Below are positions 1 to 6,490 of a stretch of DNA of 7,075 bases, piece by piece (the stretch's first letter is position 1; the number at the start of each line of letters is the position of its first letter). A program made the translations under genes and the position numbers. Where the stretch lies: NCBI GenBank assembly GCA_045105075.1, contig JBGCDD010000253.1:1-7075 (forward strand), read 5' to 3'. The notes under the pieces were generated by a model that ran no database searches, was not told the origin of the DNA, and was given only the letters and a program-made list of their open reading frames with translations. Source of the DNA: JBGCDD01 sp045105075 (GTDB lineage Bacteria > Pseudomonadota > Alphaproteobacteria > Rhodobacterales > Rhodobacteraceae).

Positions 1-333
1 GCGGTCCAGTTTCTCGGTGGCGCCGGGGTACAGCACAAATTCGCGCGCGCTTTCGGTGGTGGCAACTTCGGTCGAGCCTTTCTGCTCTTCCTCTTCCGCC
101 TCTTCGTCCTCGATGATGTTGATCCCCATTTCGGACAACATCGACATCACGTCTTCGATCTGTTCCGAACTCACCTGATCGGGCGGCAGCACTTGATTGA
201 GCTGGTCGTAAGTGATGTAGCCCTTTTCCCGGGCTTCACCGATCATCTTCTTGACGGCGGTCTGGCTCATATCGAGCGAGATTTCGGCATCCTGGTCGTC
301 GGGCTTGCGGTCGTCGTTGTCTTTGGCGGCCAT
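1..333 (-). CDS. rpoD: RNA polymerase sigma factor RpoD (sigma-70), N-terminal part, cut by window edge
   Basis: Housekeeping sigma factor, which directs core RNA polymerase to most promoters. Only the first 111 codons are present; the gene continues past position 1. The translation starts MAAKDNDDRKPDDQDAEISL. It then shows the region 1.1 pattern, with a helical part around GEAREKGYITYDQLNQVLPP (residues 32-51) and QIEDVMSMLSEMGINIIEDE (about 57-76). A strongly acidic stretch (EDEEAEEEEQ, about 74-83) follows, and then SAREFVLYPGATEKLDR leading toward region 1.2. This is the family's known autoinhibitory N-terminal domain; the promoter-binding regions 2 to 4 lie outside the window. The ATG at 333 is preceded by AGGAG with 6 bases of spacing, which fixes the start. 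It follows dnaG on the same strand, as in the macromolecular synthesis operon of many bacteria. Confidence 0.96.
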   Translation of the reverse strand, partial: MAAKDNDDRKPDDQDAEISLDMSQTAVKKMIGEAREKGYITYDQLNQVLPPDQVSSEQIEDVMSMLSEMGINIIEDEEAEEEEQKGSTEVATTESAREFVLYPGATEKLDR

Positions 334-339
334 GCGGTG

Positions 340-344
340 CTCCT
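340..344 (-). promoter_or_regulatory. Ribosome binding site of rpoD
   Basis: Read on the minus strand, AGGAG sits 6 bases before the rpoD ATG, a strong Shine-Dalgarno match at good spacing. It lies 13 bases beyond the 3' foot of the nearer hairpin (358-378), so it is free in that fold. Confidence 0.85.
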
Positions 345-357
345 GGAAGAGATTAGG

Positions 358-378
358 TGATTCGCTTCCTGCGAATCA
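358..378 (-). other. Perfect 8-bp hairpin in the dnaG-rpoD gap
   Basis: On the transcribed strand TGATTCGC and GCGAATCA pair perfectly around the 5-base loop AGGAA. The bases that follow (cctaatctcttcc) are not a T tract, so this does not look like an intrinsic terminator. It may be an mRNA stability or processing element between dnaG and rpoD, or part of the rpoD 5' leader. The structure is seen in the sequence; any role is inference. Confidence 0.5.
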
Positions 379-390
379 TTAGCGCGATCT

Positions 391-404
391 GGTGATTCGT
401 CACC
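391..404 (-). other. Second small hairpin in the dnaG-rpoD gap
   Basis: On the minus strand GGTGA and TCACC pair around the loop CGAA. Its 3' half also holds CGAATCA (393-399), which could instead pair over 7 bases with TGATTCG of the next hairpin (372-378). The two folds would then compete. The same 9 bases, GGTGATTCG on the plus strand, occur at 356-364 and 391-399. The stem is short and could be chance. Confidence 0.35.
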
Positions 405-436
405 CCGTTTACCTGTTTTTCTTTAGCGATTCTTTA

Positions 437-2371
437 CTAAAACGTATCATCCGAGGACTTAGCGTATCGGATTTTGCCCAAAAGCGCATCAAAAGCACTG
501 CGTTCTTCGCGGTTGATTCGCGCTCCATTTTCGCCAGTGTCATATTCCGCCTTGTCCTCATGTTCGCTGCGCACAGCGCGGTTTCGGGCTTGGGCGGCCT
601 CGCTCAGCCGCCATGTCACGGCCTCGCCCGCAGAGCCTGATATGTCCTCCACCGCCTCGGCGATTTCAGCACTCAGCCCATGACGGGACTCAAGCTTGGC
701 AAATTCTTCGACCAATGTCAGACGCGCAAGATCCAGATCTCCGGGCGCACGCAAACACGGGCTGATGGCGACATGGCGTGTGCGCAGCAGGTTTTCAAGG
801 GCATCGACCCCGATCATATCAATGATGCGCGCCTTCAGCGCAGGGTCGTCGCTGTGGCGCAACAAAGCATCGCGCAGGCGCTGGTGCGCAGTGTCCGTGC
901 ACATCATCGTCTCTAGCTGACTTTCAAACTCAACGATCACCGCAGGCGTCGCCAAACAGCTCGCCAGAATAACCGCCTCACGCAGATGATCGGTGTCGCC
1001 AGCCCCTGCCAACAGCGACGATTTCGTTCCGGCGGTGGCCGGCAACGGCGCTTTGGGGTTGTTCCACGGGGTGCGTGGCGCACGGCGCGGATTGAACAGC
1101 TGCCAGCGCAAGTTCTTGATCTCTTGACCATAATGCGATCGGATTGACGGATCCTTGATCAACATCAGCTTTTCGCGCAGCGTCTTGTCCAACGCGGCCT
1201 TGCGCTCGGGGCTGTCAAAAACCCGCCCTTCGGTTTCGCGCTGCCACAACAGTTGCACCATCGGCATCGCACCATCCAGCAACGCCTGCACCGCCCCAGC
1301 CCCCTCAGATCGGATCAGATCATCCGGGTCCTTGCCCTCGGGCATCAGCGCAAAGCGCAGGGACTGACCAGCCTCCAGCAACGGCAGTGCCAGGTCAATC
1401 AGCCGCATCGCCGCGCGCAGCCCCGCCGTGTCGCCATCCAGCGCAATGATTGGCTCGGGCGCGATCCGCCACAGCAGTTGCAGCTGGTTTTCCGTGACCG
1501 CCGTGCCCAGAGGCGCCACCGCTGCCTCGAACCCGCCCGAAGCCAGCGCGATCACATCCATGTACCCCTCGGCCACCACCAAAGGTTGCCCCTTGCCCGC
1601 CGCGGTGCGCGCAGGCGCGTGGTTGTAAAGGCTGCGCCCTTTGTCAAACAGCTCGGTCTCGGGCGAATTCAGGTATTTGGCGTTGTCATTGGGGTCCATC
1701 GCGCGCCCACCAAAGCCAACACAGCGCCCGCGCGCGTCGCGAATCGGAAACATGATGCGGTTGCGAAACGTGTCGTAAGGCTTGCCGCCCTTGCTGGATG
1801 GTTTGGCCAGCCCGGCAGCCAGAATAAGCTCTTCTTCGATGGACTTTGAGCGCAGATGATCCCACATCGCCTGCCACGCATCGGGCGCAAAACCGATCTC
1901 CCATCGCTCTAACGCGGCCCCATCCAACCCGCGCCGTGTCAGGTAATCACGCGCCGGGCCAGCCGCGCCAGTGTTCAATTGCAGGCGCAGGAACTGGCTG
2001 GCCTGCTCCATCACATCGGCCAAAATCGTGCGGCGGTCGGCCTTTTCACGCGCGCGCGGATCGGCGGCAGGCATCGGCATGCCGGCCTCGCGGGCCAAAA
2101 TCTCGACCGCCTCCATGAACGACACATTTTCGGTGTCTTTCACAAAGGAAATTGCATCGCCCTTGGCATGACAGCCAAAGCAATAGTAAAACCCTTTGCG
2201 GTCATCCACATGAAAACTGGCGGTTTTTTCGTGATGAAACGGGCACGGCGCCCACATGTCGCCTTTGCCCTGATTGGACTTGCGCGGATCCCACGTGACT
2301 TTGCGCCCCACCACCTGAGACAGGCTGGCGCGGGTGCGCAATTCATCCAAAAATCCGGGCGGCAGGCTCAT
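437..2371 (-). CDS. dnaG: DNA primase DnaG
   Basis: Synthesises the RNA primers for the lagging strand and replication start, working with the replicative helicase DnaB at the fork. The product has 644 residues, within the usual DnaG range. An N-terminal CHC2 zinc-binding domain has ligands C43, H46, C64 and C67 (APCPFHHEKT and FYYCFGCHAKGD). The catalytic core includes RNRIMFPI (203-210) and GFGGRAM (219-225). The TOPRIM fold carries VVAEGYMD (265-272, catalytic E268), ALDGDTAG (310-317, metal-binding D312 and D314) and KDPDD (347-351). The C-terminal part (about 450-644) is in the place of the helicase-interaction domain and is less conserved. The start MSLPPGFLDELRTR fits alphaproteobacterial DnaG. 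No Shine-Dalgarno sequence precedes the ATG, but the only in-frame upstream region is six codons after the neighbour's TAG, with no other start codon. It therefore probably depends on coupling to the gene before it. rpoD follows 103 bases downstream. Confidence 0.97.
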   Translation of the reverse strand: MSLPPGFLDELRTRASLSQVVGRKVTWDPRKSNQGKGDMWAPCPFHHEKTASFHVDDRKGFYYCFGCHAKGDAISFVKDTENVSFMEAVEILAREAGMPMPAADPRAREKADRRTILADVMEQASQFLRLQLNTGAAGPARDYLTRRGLDGAALERWEIGFAPDAWQAMWDHLRSKSIEEELILAAGLAKPSSKGGKPYDTFRNRIMFPIRDARGRCVGFGGRAMDPNDNAKYLNSPETELFDKGRSLYNHAPARTAAGKGQPLVVAEGYMDVIALASGGFEAAVAPLGTAVTENQLQLLWRIAPEPIIALDGDTAGLRAAMRLIDLALPLLEAGQSLRFALMPEGKDPDDLIRSEGAGAVQALLDGAMPMVQLLWQRETEGRVFDSPERKAALDKTLREKLMLIKDPSIRSHYGQEIKNLRWQLFNPRRAPRTPWNNPKAPLPATAGTKSSLLAGAGDTDHLREAVILASCLATPAVIVEFESQLETMMCTDTAHQRLRDALLRHSDDPALKARIIDMIGVDALENLLRTRHVAISPCLRAPGDLDLARLTLVEEFAKLESRHGLSAEIAEAVEDISGSAGEAVTWRLSEAAQARNRAVRSEHEDKAEYDTGENGARINREERSAFDALLGKIRYAKSSDDTF

Positions 2372-2389
2372 GGCGCCATCATAGGGCGT

Positions 2390-2692
2390 CTATTGCGCCA
2401 GGCACAGGTCTTTCCACGCCGCGCCGAGGTCTTTGGTGCGGATATCACGGCGCTTTTGCTCGTAAACCCACGGCGCGATTAACGGAATCGCCGCGTTATA
2501 ATTTTCCGGCCAGGTCGGGCTGGTGGCTTTGATCACATCGGCCACATCGGGCTCTTTGACCCGGTCCTTGCGCGCTTGCTGAATGGCGGCAACCACCTCG
2601 GCTTGATAGCCACAGCTGATGTCCTTGGTGTCGGCGGCGAAACTGGGCGTGCCCAACAAAAGCACGGCGGCGAAACTGGCGAAACGAAGCAT
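2390..2692 (-). CDS. Small exported protein of unknown function
   Basis: I do not recognise this family. From the ATG at 2692 the product has 100 residues. Residues 1-19 form a Sec-type signal peptide: an arginine at 3, then a hydrophobic core AAVLLLG, with a likely signal peptidase I site after PSFA (A19). No lipobox cysteine is present. The mature part, about 81 residues, looks mainly helical, is rich in charge, and contains only two cysteines, C27 (ISCGYQ) and C97 (DLCLAQ). They sit near its two ends and could form a disulfide in the periplasm. The central motif SPTWPENYNAAIPLIAPWVY (58-77) is the most distinctive part. The reading frame extends upstream to a TTG at 2713, but only the ATG at 2692 gives a proper signal peptide and has AAGGG 5 bases ahead. 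It is 36 bases after soxG and 18 before dnaG, all co-directional. The two-cysteine small periplasmic layout recalls HdeA-type chaperones, but I see no real sequence match. Confidence 0.75.
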   Translation of the reverse strand: MLRFASFAAVLLLGTPSFAADTKDISCGYQAEVVAAIQQARKDRVKEPDVADVIKATSPTWPENYNAAIPLIAPWVYEQKRRDIRTKDLGAAWKDLCLAQ

Positions 2693-2697
2693 CAGAA

Positions 2698-2702
2698 CCC
2701 TT
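2698..2702 (-). promoter_or_regulatory. Ribosome binding site deciding the start of the small exported protein
   Basis: AAGGG (within AGAAAGGG, minus strand) lies 5 bases before the ATG at 2692. The upstream TTG at 2713 has no purine-rich sequence at the right distance, so the shorter form is preferred. Confidence 0.55.
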
Positions 2703-2728
2703 TCTCTGAACAATCTGTTGGGCGCAGT

Positions 2729-3274
2729 TTACCCGCGCGCGGCGACAGCTTCCATGGCTGTCTTGAGATCGTGAACCAATGTGGTCGCCATCGAGCGAAA
2801 CACCATGATCTGCACCGTATCTGGCCCCAGCCGGGTGATCGAGGTTGTCATGTGCATCAGTTGGGTGCGCGCGGTGTGGCCGCGTTTGAAATGTTGCGCA
2901 CGCAGGTCGATGGGCACAAGCCGCGCCAGCACGGCCTCGGTGTCGCCCGACAAACGCAGCACGCACCACGCATCGGATTGATCGGTCACCGCCGCGTGAT
3001 CCGTCAGGCTGGGATCAGGCCGGGGCCCCACCAACATCGCCATGCCGCGCTGGAACCAGATCGCGCGGGCGCCGTCCTTGCCCGTGGCGCGGTTGGGCGC
3101 GGGAAAGGCCATGCCGTGCGCCGCCTTCAACGCATCCGACAAAGCCGCCTTTTGCCCGTTGAACGGCGCAATCGACGTCAGCGCGCCACATTCGTCCTGG
3201 CTCAACCGGCAGGTGCCCAAAGTGATCGGCAAGCTGGCGCCATCATAGGCAGGTCTGGACATCAAATCAGCCAC
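2729..3274 (-). CDS. soxG: Sarcosine oxidase, gamma subunit
   Basis: Smallest-but-one subunit of the heterotetrameric sarcosine oxidase (alpha-beta-gamma-delta), a cytoplasmic complex that demethylates sarcosine to glycine. From the GTG at 3274 the product has 181 residues, close to the family's usual 180-210. It begins VADLMSRPAYDGASLPITLG (initiator read as Met), and later segments ARAIWFQRGMAMLVGP and AWCVLRLSGDTEAVLARLVP match the gamma-subunit pattern. No cofactor ligands are expected; this subunit is structural and related to the GcvT/YgfZ fold. The start is supported by GGAGG 8 bases upstream and overlaps the soxA stop by 8 bases, implying translational coupling. A longer in-frame extension to an ATG at 3352 gives a Cys- and Arg-rich peptide unlike the family and lies inside soxA, so I reject it. 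An ATG at 3262 is possible but has no Shine-Dalgarno sequence. Identification relies partly on the adjacent soxBDA genes. Confidence 0.88.
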   Translation of the reverse strand: MADLMSRPAYDGASLPITLGTCRLSQDECGALTSIAPFNGQKAALSDALKAAHGMAFPAPNRATGKDGARAIWFQRGMAMLVGPRPDPSLTDHAAVTDQSDAWCVLRLSGDTEAVLARLVPIDLRAQHFKRGHTARTQLMHMTTSITRLGPDTVQIMVFRSMATTLVHDLKTAMEAVAARG

Positions 3275-6200
3275 GTACGCGCCCTCCTTCAGGGTCCAAA
3301 AACACCGGATTACACACCACACACAACGTCGACACGCCGCGCATCTGATCAATCAGCCGCAGCGTTTCACCGCGCCGCGCCATCCCGCCTTTGACAAAGC
3401 CCAGCGCGATCTTGTGCCCCAAGGTCGGGGAATGCGCCACCGACGTGACATAGCCCTGATCATTGGCGCGCACTGGCGCATCATCGGGCCCATAGATATG
3501 CGCCCCCGCCGTGATCTCTTTGACGGAACCAATCGGGCTGAGCCCAACCAAACGCTCGCGCATCGGATCCATCAGCCCCGGGCGCGCCGCCATCACCTTG
3601 CCCACACAGTCCTTTTTCGGCGAAATCATCCGCTCCATGCCGATGTCAAACGCGGTCACCCGGCCATGAATTTCGGCGTGGGTGATAAAGCCCTTTTCGA
3701 TGCGCATCACATTCAGCGCTTCCATACCGTAAGGCCCACCGCCATGTGGTTGCGCGCGCGCCAGCAACTGGCGAAACAGGTTGTCGCCATAACGCGCCGG
3801 CACCGCCAGCTCATAGGCATGCTCGCCCGAGAACGAGATCCGGAACAGCCGCCCCGCAACCCCCATCACAGACACCGGTCCACAGGCCATAAACGGCCAC
3901 TCCCCATCGCCCAGCGGCGTATCAAGGATCTCATTCAGCAGCGCCCGCGATTTTGGACCGGCAATGGCAAACTGCGCCCATTGTTCGGTGACCGAAACAA
4001 ACCGCACATCCATTGTGGGGCACAGCGCCTGGTGCACAAAATCAAGGTGGCGCATCACCTGGCCCGCGGCCGCCGTGGTTGTGGTCATCACATAGTGATT
4101 GGCCCCCAGCCGCGCGGTGGTGCCGTCATCCATCACATGGCCATCTTCGCGCAACATCAACCCATAGCGCGTGCGCCCGACTTTCAGGGTCGAGAACATA
4201 TTGGTGTAGACAAAGTCCAGAAACGCGCCCGCATCCGGCCCCTGAATGTCGATCTTGCCCAGGGTCGAGACATCACAAATGCCAACGTTTTCGCGCACCA
4301 TCCGCACTTCGCGCGCGCAGGATTCCTCCCAGGTGGTTTCGCCCGGCGCCGGAAAATAGCTCGGGCGATACCACAAACCGGCCTCGATCATCGGCGCCTT
4401 CAGCTCAACCGTGGCTTTGTGGCTGGTGGTAAAGCGTTCGGGTGCAAAGCCTTTGCCCTGCGCGCCCGCGCCCAGCGCTGCAATCGCAACCGGAGCGTAA
4501 GGTGGGCGGAACGTGGTGGTGCCGGTTTCGGGAATGCCGCGCCCTGTCGCATCGGCCAAAATCGCCAACGCCGCCACGTTTGAATTCTTGCCCTGATCGG
4601 TCGCCATGCCTTGGGTGGTATAGCGTTTCATATGCTCAACACTGCGGAAGTTTTCCACCGCCGCCTGTTTCACATCCTTGACCGTCACATCGTTTTGAAA
4701 ATCAAGCCACGCCCGCCCCTTGCCCGGCACATGCCAGATCGGGTGCAAATCATAAGCGCCATCCTCAGCCGCAGGCAGATCCGGTGCACTGGCCGTCATG
4801 CCCAGCGCATCCAGCGCCGCACCTGCCGCCGCCGCGCCCTCGGCCAGACACGTGGCCGTCGAAAACGCGCCGTTGCACGCGCCCGCCACGTGCATGCCGG
4901 GAATGGCACCGGGCGTCGGCACAAAGCTGGCGATATCCTCGCGCCAGGTCGGGCGACCGTTCATGTGGCAGGTCAAGTGCACGGTTGGGTTCCAGCCCCC
5001 GGTCATTGCCAGACAATCGGTGACCAGCTTTTCTGTGCCCGCCTCGGTGCGCACCGAGATGCTTTCCAACCCCTGCCCGCCACCGGTATCGGCCACCACC
5101 GCGCCGCGATAGGTGCGATAGGCGCTGGTGCTGGGCGCATTGGCGCGCGCGTCAATGACACCCGCCACATGCACCCCGGCGGCGATCAAATCGCGCGCAG
5201 TGCGGTGTGCATCTTCGCTGGCGCCAAAGATCGACACTGCCTTGCCCGCGCTGACACCCCAGCGGTTCAGGTACGCGCGCACAGCACCCGCCGTCATGAT
5301 GCCCGGACGGTCATTGTTGGCGAAAGCAATCGGGCGTTCCAACGCGCCCGCGGCCAGCACGCTTTGACCGGCGACAATGCGCCAAAAGGTCTCCAGCGGA
5401 GCACCATCATCGCGCACCGCCATATGCTGGCGCACCCGCTCCAGCGCACCAAAGGTGCCGCCGTCATAGGCCCCGGTGATCGTGGTGCGCGTCATCAGGC
5501 GCACATTGTCCATCGCGCGCAACTCGCCCAGCGCGGTTCCAACCCAGTCCAGCGCAGGCCGCCCGGCGATCTCTTCGACTTCGGCCAGCAAGCGCCCGCC
5601 CATTTCACTGTCTTCCTCGGCGACGATCACATCGGCCCCGGCGCGCCCGGCGGTCAACGCGGCCATCAACCCGGCAGGACCTGCGCCAATCACCAGCAGA
5701 TCACAAAACGCATAGGCCCGGTCGTAGTGATCAGGATTGTGCTGACCCGACAGCGCGCCCAGACCCGCCGCACGGCGGATCACTGGTTCGTACAGCTTTT
5801 CCCAAAACGCGCGCGGCCACATGAACGTCTTGTAATAAAACCCCGCCCCCAGAAACGGTGCAGCCCAGTCATTCACCGACATCACATCCAGGCTCAGGCT
5901 GGGCCAGCGGTTCTGGCTTTGCGCCTCAAGCCCGTCGTAAAGCTCCTGAGTGGTGGCGCGTACATTGGGTTCGCCGCGCGCGCCGGTGCCAGTGGTGACC
6001 AGCGCGTTGGGCTCTTCGCTGCCGGCCGTCAGCACGCCACGCGGGCGATGATATTTGAACGAACGCGCCATCAAACGCACATCATTGGCCAGCAAAGCCG
6101 AGGCCAGCGTATCGCCCTGAAATCCGCTGTAGCTGTTCCCGTCGAAACGGAACGTCAGGCTTTGCGTGCGGTCAATGCGCCCTTTTCCCTTGATCCTCAT
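3267..6200 (-). CDS. soxA: Sarcosine oxidase, alpha subunit
   Basis: Large subunit of heterotetrameric sarcosine oxidase, 977 residues, a normal length for the family. It starts with a ferredoxin-like domain (about 1-100; TFRFDGNSYSGFQGDTLASA) that has no cysteines and so cannot hold a 2Fe-2S cluster, as is usual for this subunit. A dinucleotide-binding region follows: LLVIGAGPAGLMAA at 168-181 with acidic residues E195/E196 ending the second strand, and a second nucleotide-fold strand VSIFGASEDAHR (322-333). In solved enzymes this part binds NAD+, while FAD and FMN sit in the beta subunit. DFQNDVTVKDV (500-510) and VEHMKRYTT (521-529) are family landmarks. The C-terminal part from about 600 is a GcvT-like aminomethyltransferase domain (SGEHAYELAV, 791-800). 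It binds tetrahydrofolate and converts the released methyl group to 5,10-methylene-THF. The ATG overlaps the soxD stop as ATGA and has GGAGA 6 bases upstream. The stop overlaps soxG by 8 bases. Confidence 0.97.
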   Translation of the reverse strand: MRIKGKGRIDRTQSLTFRFDGNSYSGFQGDTLASALLANDVRLMARSFKYHRPRGVLTAGSEEPNALVTTGTGARGEPNVRATTQELYDGLEAQSQNRWPSLSLDVMSVNDWAAPFLGAGFYYKTFMWPRAFWEKLYEPVIRRAAGLGALSGQHNPDHYDRAYAFCDLLVIGAGPAGLMAALTAGRAGADVIVAEEDSEMGGRLLAEVEEIAGRPALDWVGTALGELRAMDNVRLMTRTTITGAYDGGTFGALERVRQHMAVRDDGAPLETFWRIVAGQSVLAAGALERPIAFANNDRPGIMTAGAVRAYLNRWGVSAGKAVSIFGASEDAHRTARDLIAAGVHVAGVIDARANAPSTSAYRTYRGAVVADTGGGQGLESISVRTEAGTEKLVTDCLAMTGGWNPTVHLTCHMNGRPTWREDIASFVPTPGAIPGMHVAGACNGAFSTATCLAEGAAAAGAALDALGMTASAPDLPAAEDGAYDLHPIWHVPGKGRAWLDFQNDVTVKDVKQAAVENFRSVEHMKRYTTQGMATDQGKNSNVAALAILADATGRGIPETGTTTFRPPYAPVAIAALGAGAQGKGFAPERFTTSHKATVELKAPMIEAGLWYRPSYFPAPGETTWEESCAREVRMVRENVGICDVSTLGKIDIQGPDAGAFLDFVYTNMFSTLKVGRTRYGLMLREDGHVMDDGTTARLGANHYVMTTTTAAAGQVMRHLDFVHQALCPTMDVRFVSVTEQWAQFAIAGPKSRALLNEILDTPLGDGEWPFMACGPVSVMGVAGRLFRISFSGEHAYELAVPARYGDNLFRQLLARAQPHGGGPYGMEALNVMRIEKGFITHAEIHGRVTAFDIGMERMISPKKDCVGKVMAARPGLMDPMRERLVGLSPIGSVKEITAGAHIYGPDDAPVRANDQGYVTSVAHSPTLGHKIALGFVKGGMARRGETLRLIDQMRGVSTLCVVCNPVFLDPEGGRVRG
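3283..3287 (-). promoter_or_regulatory. Ribosome binding site deciding the GTG start of soxG
   Basis: GGAGG on the minus strand, inside the last codons of soxA, sits 8 bases before the GTG at 3274. Neither the ATG at 3262 nor the one at 3352 has a comparable site, so this selects the GTG start. Confidence 0.7.
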
Positions 6201-6454
6201 GTCGCGTCTCCGCTCAGCAATTTGGTGCTGGAAATGGCATGGGTGCGGGTGTCACGGGTGACCACCAGCCACGCGGTGCAGCCGGAATCGTGATACCACA
6301 GCTCGCGCATCTCACCGGCCACGTTATCGCGCAGATGCACGTAATCGTCCCAGGCCTCGGCGCCAGCATCGGGCGCGGGCCGCGTCAGCGCCTCGCCTTG
6401 ATAGGTGAATTCGCGCAAATCGCGCGCGCCACAGATCGGACAGGTGATCCTCAT
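6197..6454 (-). CDS. soxD: Sarcosine oxidase, delta subunit (zinc-binding)
   Basis: Small subunit of heterotetrameric sarcosine oxidase, 85 residues; the family is usually about 85-100. It opens with MRITCPICGARDLREFTYQG. The Cys pair C5/C8 together with H55 and C59 in ELWYHDSGCTAWL (51-63) gives the Cys2-His-Cys zinc site known from the delta subunit structure. WDDYVHLRDNVAGEMRELWY is another strongly conserved stretch. The zinc is structural and stabilises the complex. The start at 6454 has AAGGA 7 bases ahead. The gene follows soxB after 36 bases and its TGA overlaps the soxA ATG (ATGA). All expected ligands are present, so there is no sign of decay. Confidence 0.95.
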   Translation of the reverse strand: MRITCPICGARDLREFTYQGEALTRPAPDAGAEAWDDYVHLRDNVAGEMRELWYHDSGCTAWLVVTRDTRTHAISSTKLLSGDAT

Positions 6455-6490
6455 CTTGCGGTCCTTGGTTCTAAAGGTGTCAAAGTCATA

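Noticed and set aside
440..520. Possible rpoD promoter inside the dnaG end (TTGATG, then GATACG 18 bases on)
   Set aside because: The -10 match is only 3 of 6 bases; this is too weak to annotate without transcription start data.
392..640. Plus-strand open frame of 82 codons spanning the dnaG end
   Set aside because: Begins in the dnaG-rpoD gap but is mostly antisense to dnaG; no Shine-Dalgarno sequence or family resemblance.
1253..1849. Plus-strand open frame of 198 codons opposite dnaG
   Set aside because: Antisense to the conserved TOPRIM core of DnaG; composition is typical of a GC-driven shadow.
3275..3352. N-terminal extension of soxG to the ATG at 3352
   Set aside because: It would add a Cys/Arg-rich peptide (MIRCAACRRCVWC...) encoded inside the soxA end and absent from known gamma subunits; the GTG at 3274 has the better ribosome binding site.
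3414..4583. Plus-strand open frame of 389 codons opposite soxA
   Set aside because: Antisense shadow of the soxA C-terminal domain, rich in Arg, His and Gln, without recognisable motifs or a Shine-Dalgarno-supported start.
3267..6200. Possible 2Fe-2S cluster in the N-terminal ferredoxin-like domain of SoxA
   Set aside because: There is no cysteine in the first 165 residues, so a cluster cannot be bound; this is normal for the alpha subunit.
4611..6293. Long plus-strand open frame of 560 codons opposite soxA and soxD
   Set aside because: It lies antisense to two clearly identified enzymes. Its product is a low-complexity Arg/His/Gln/Pro-rich sequence with no domain. Long antisense frames are normal in GC-rich genes.
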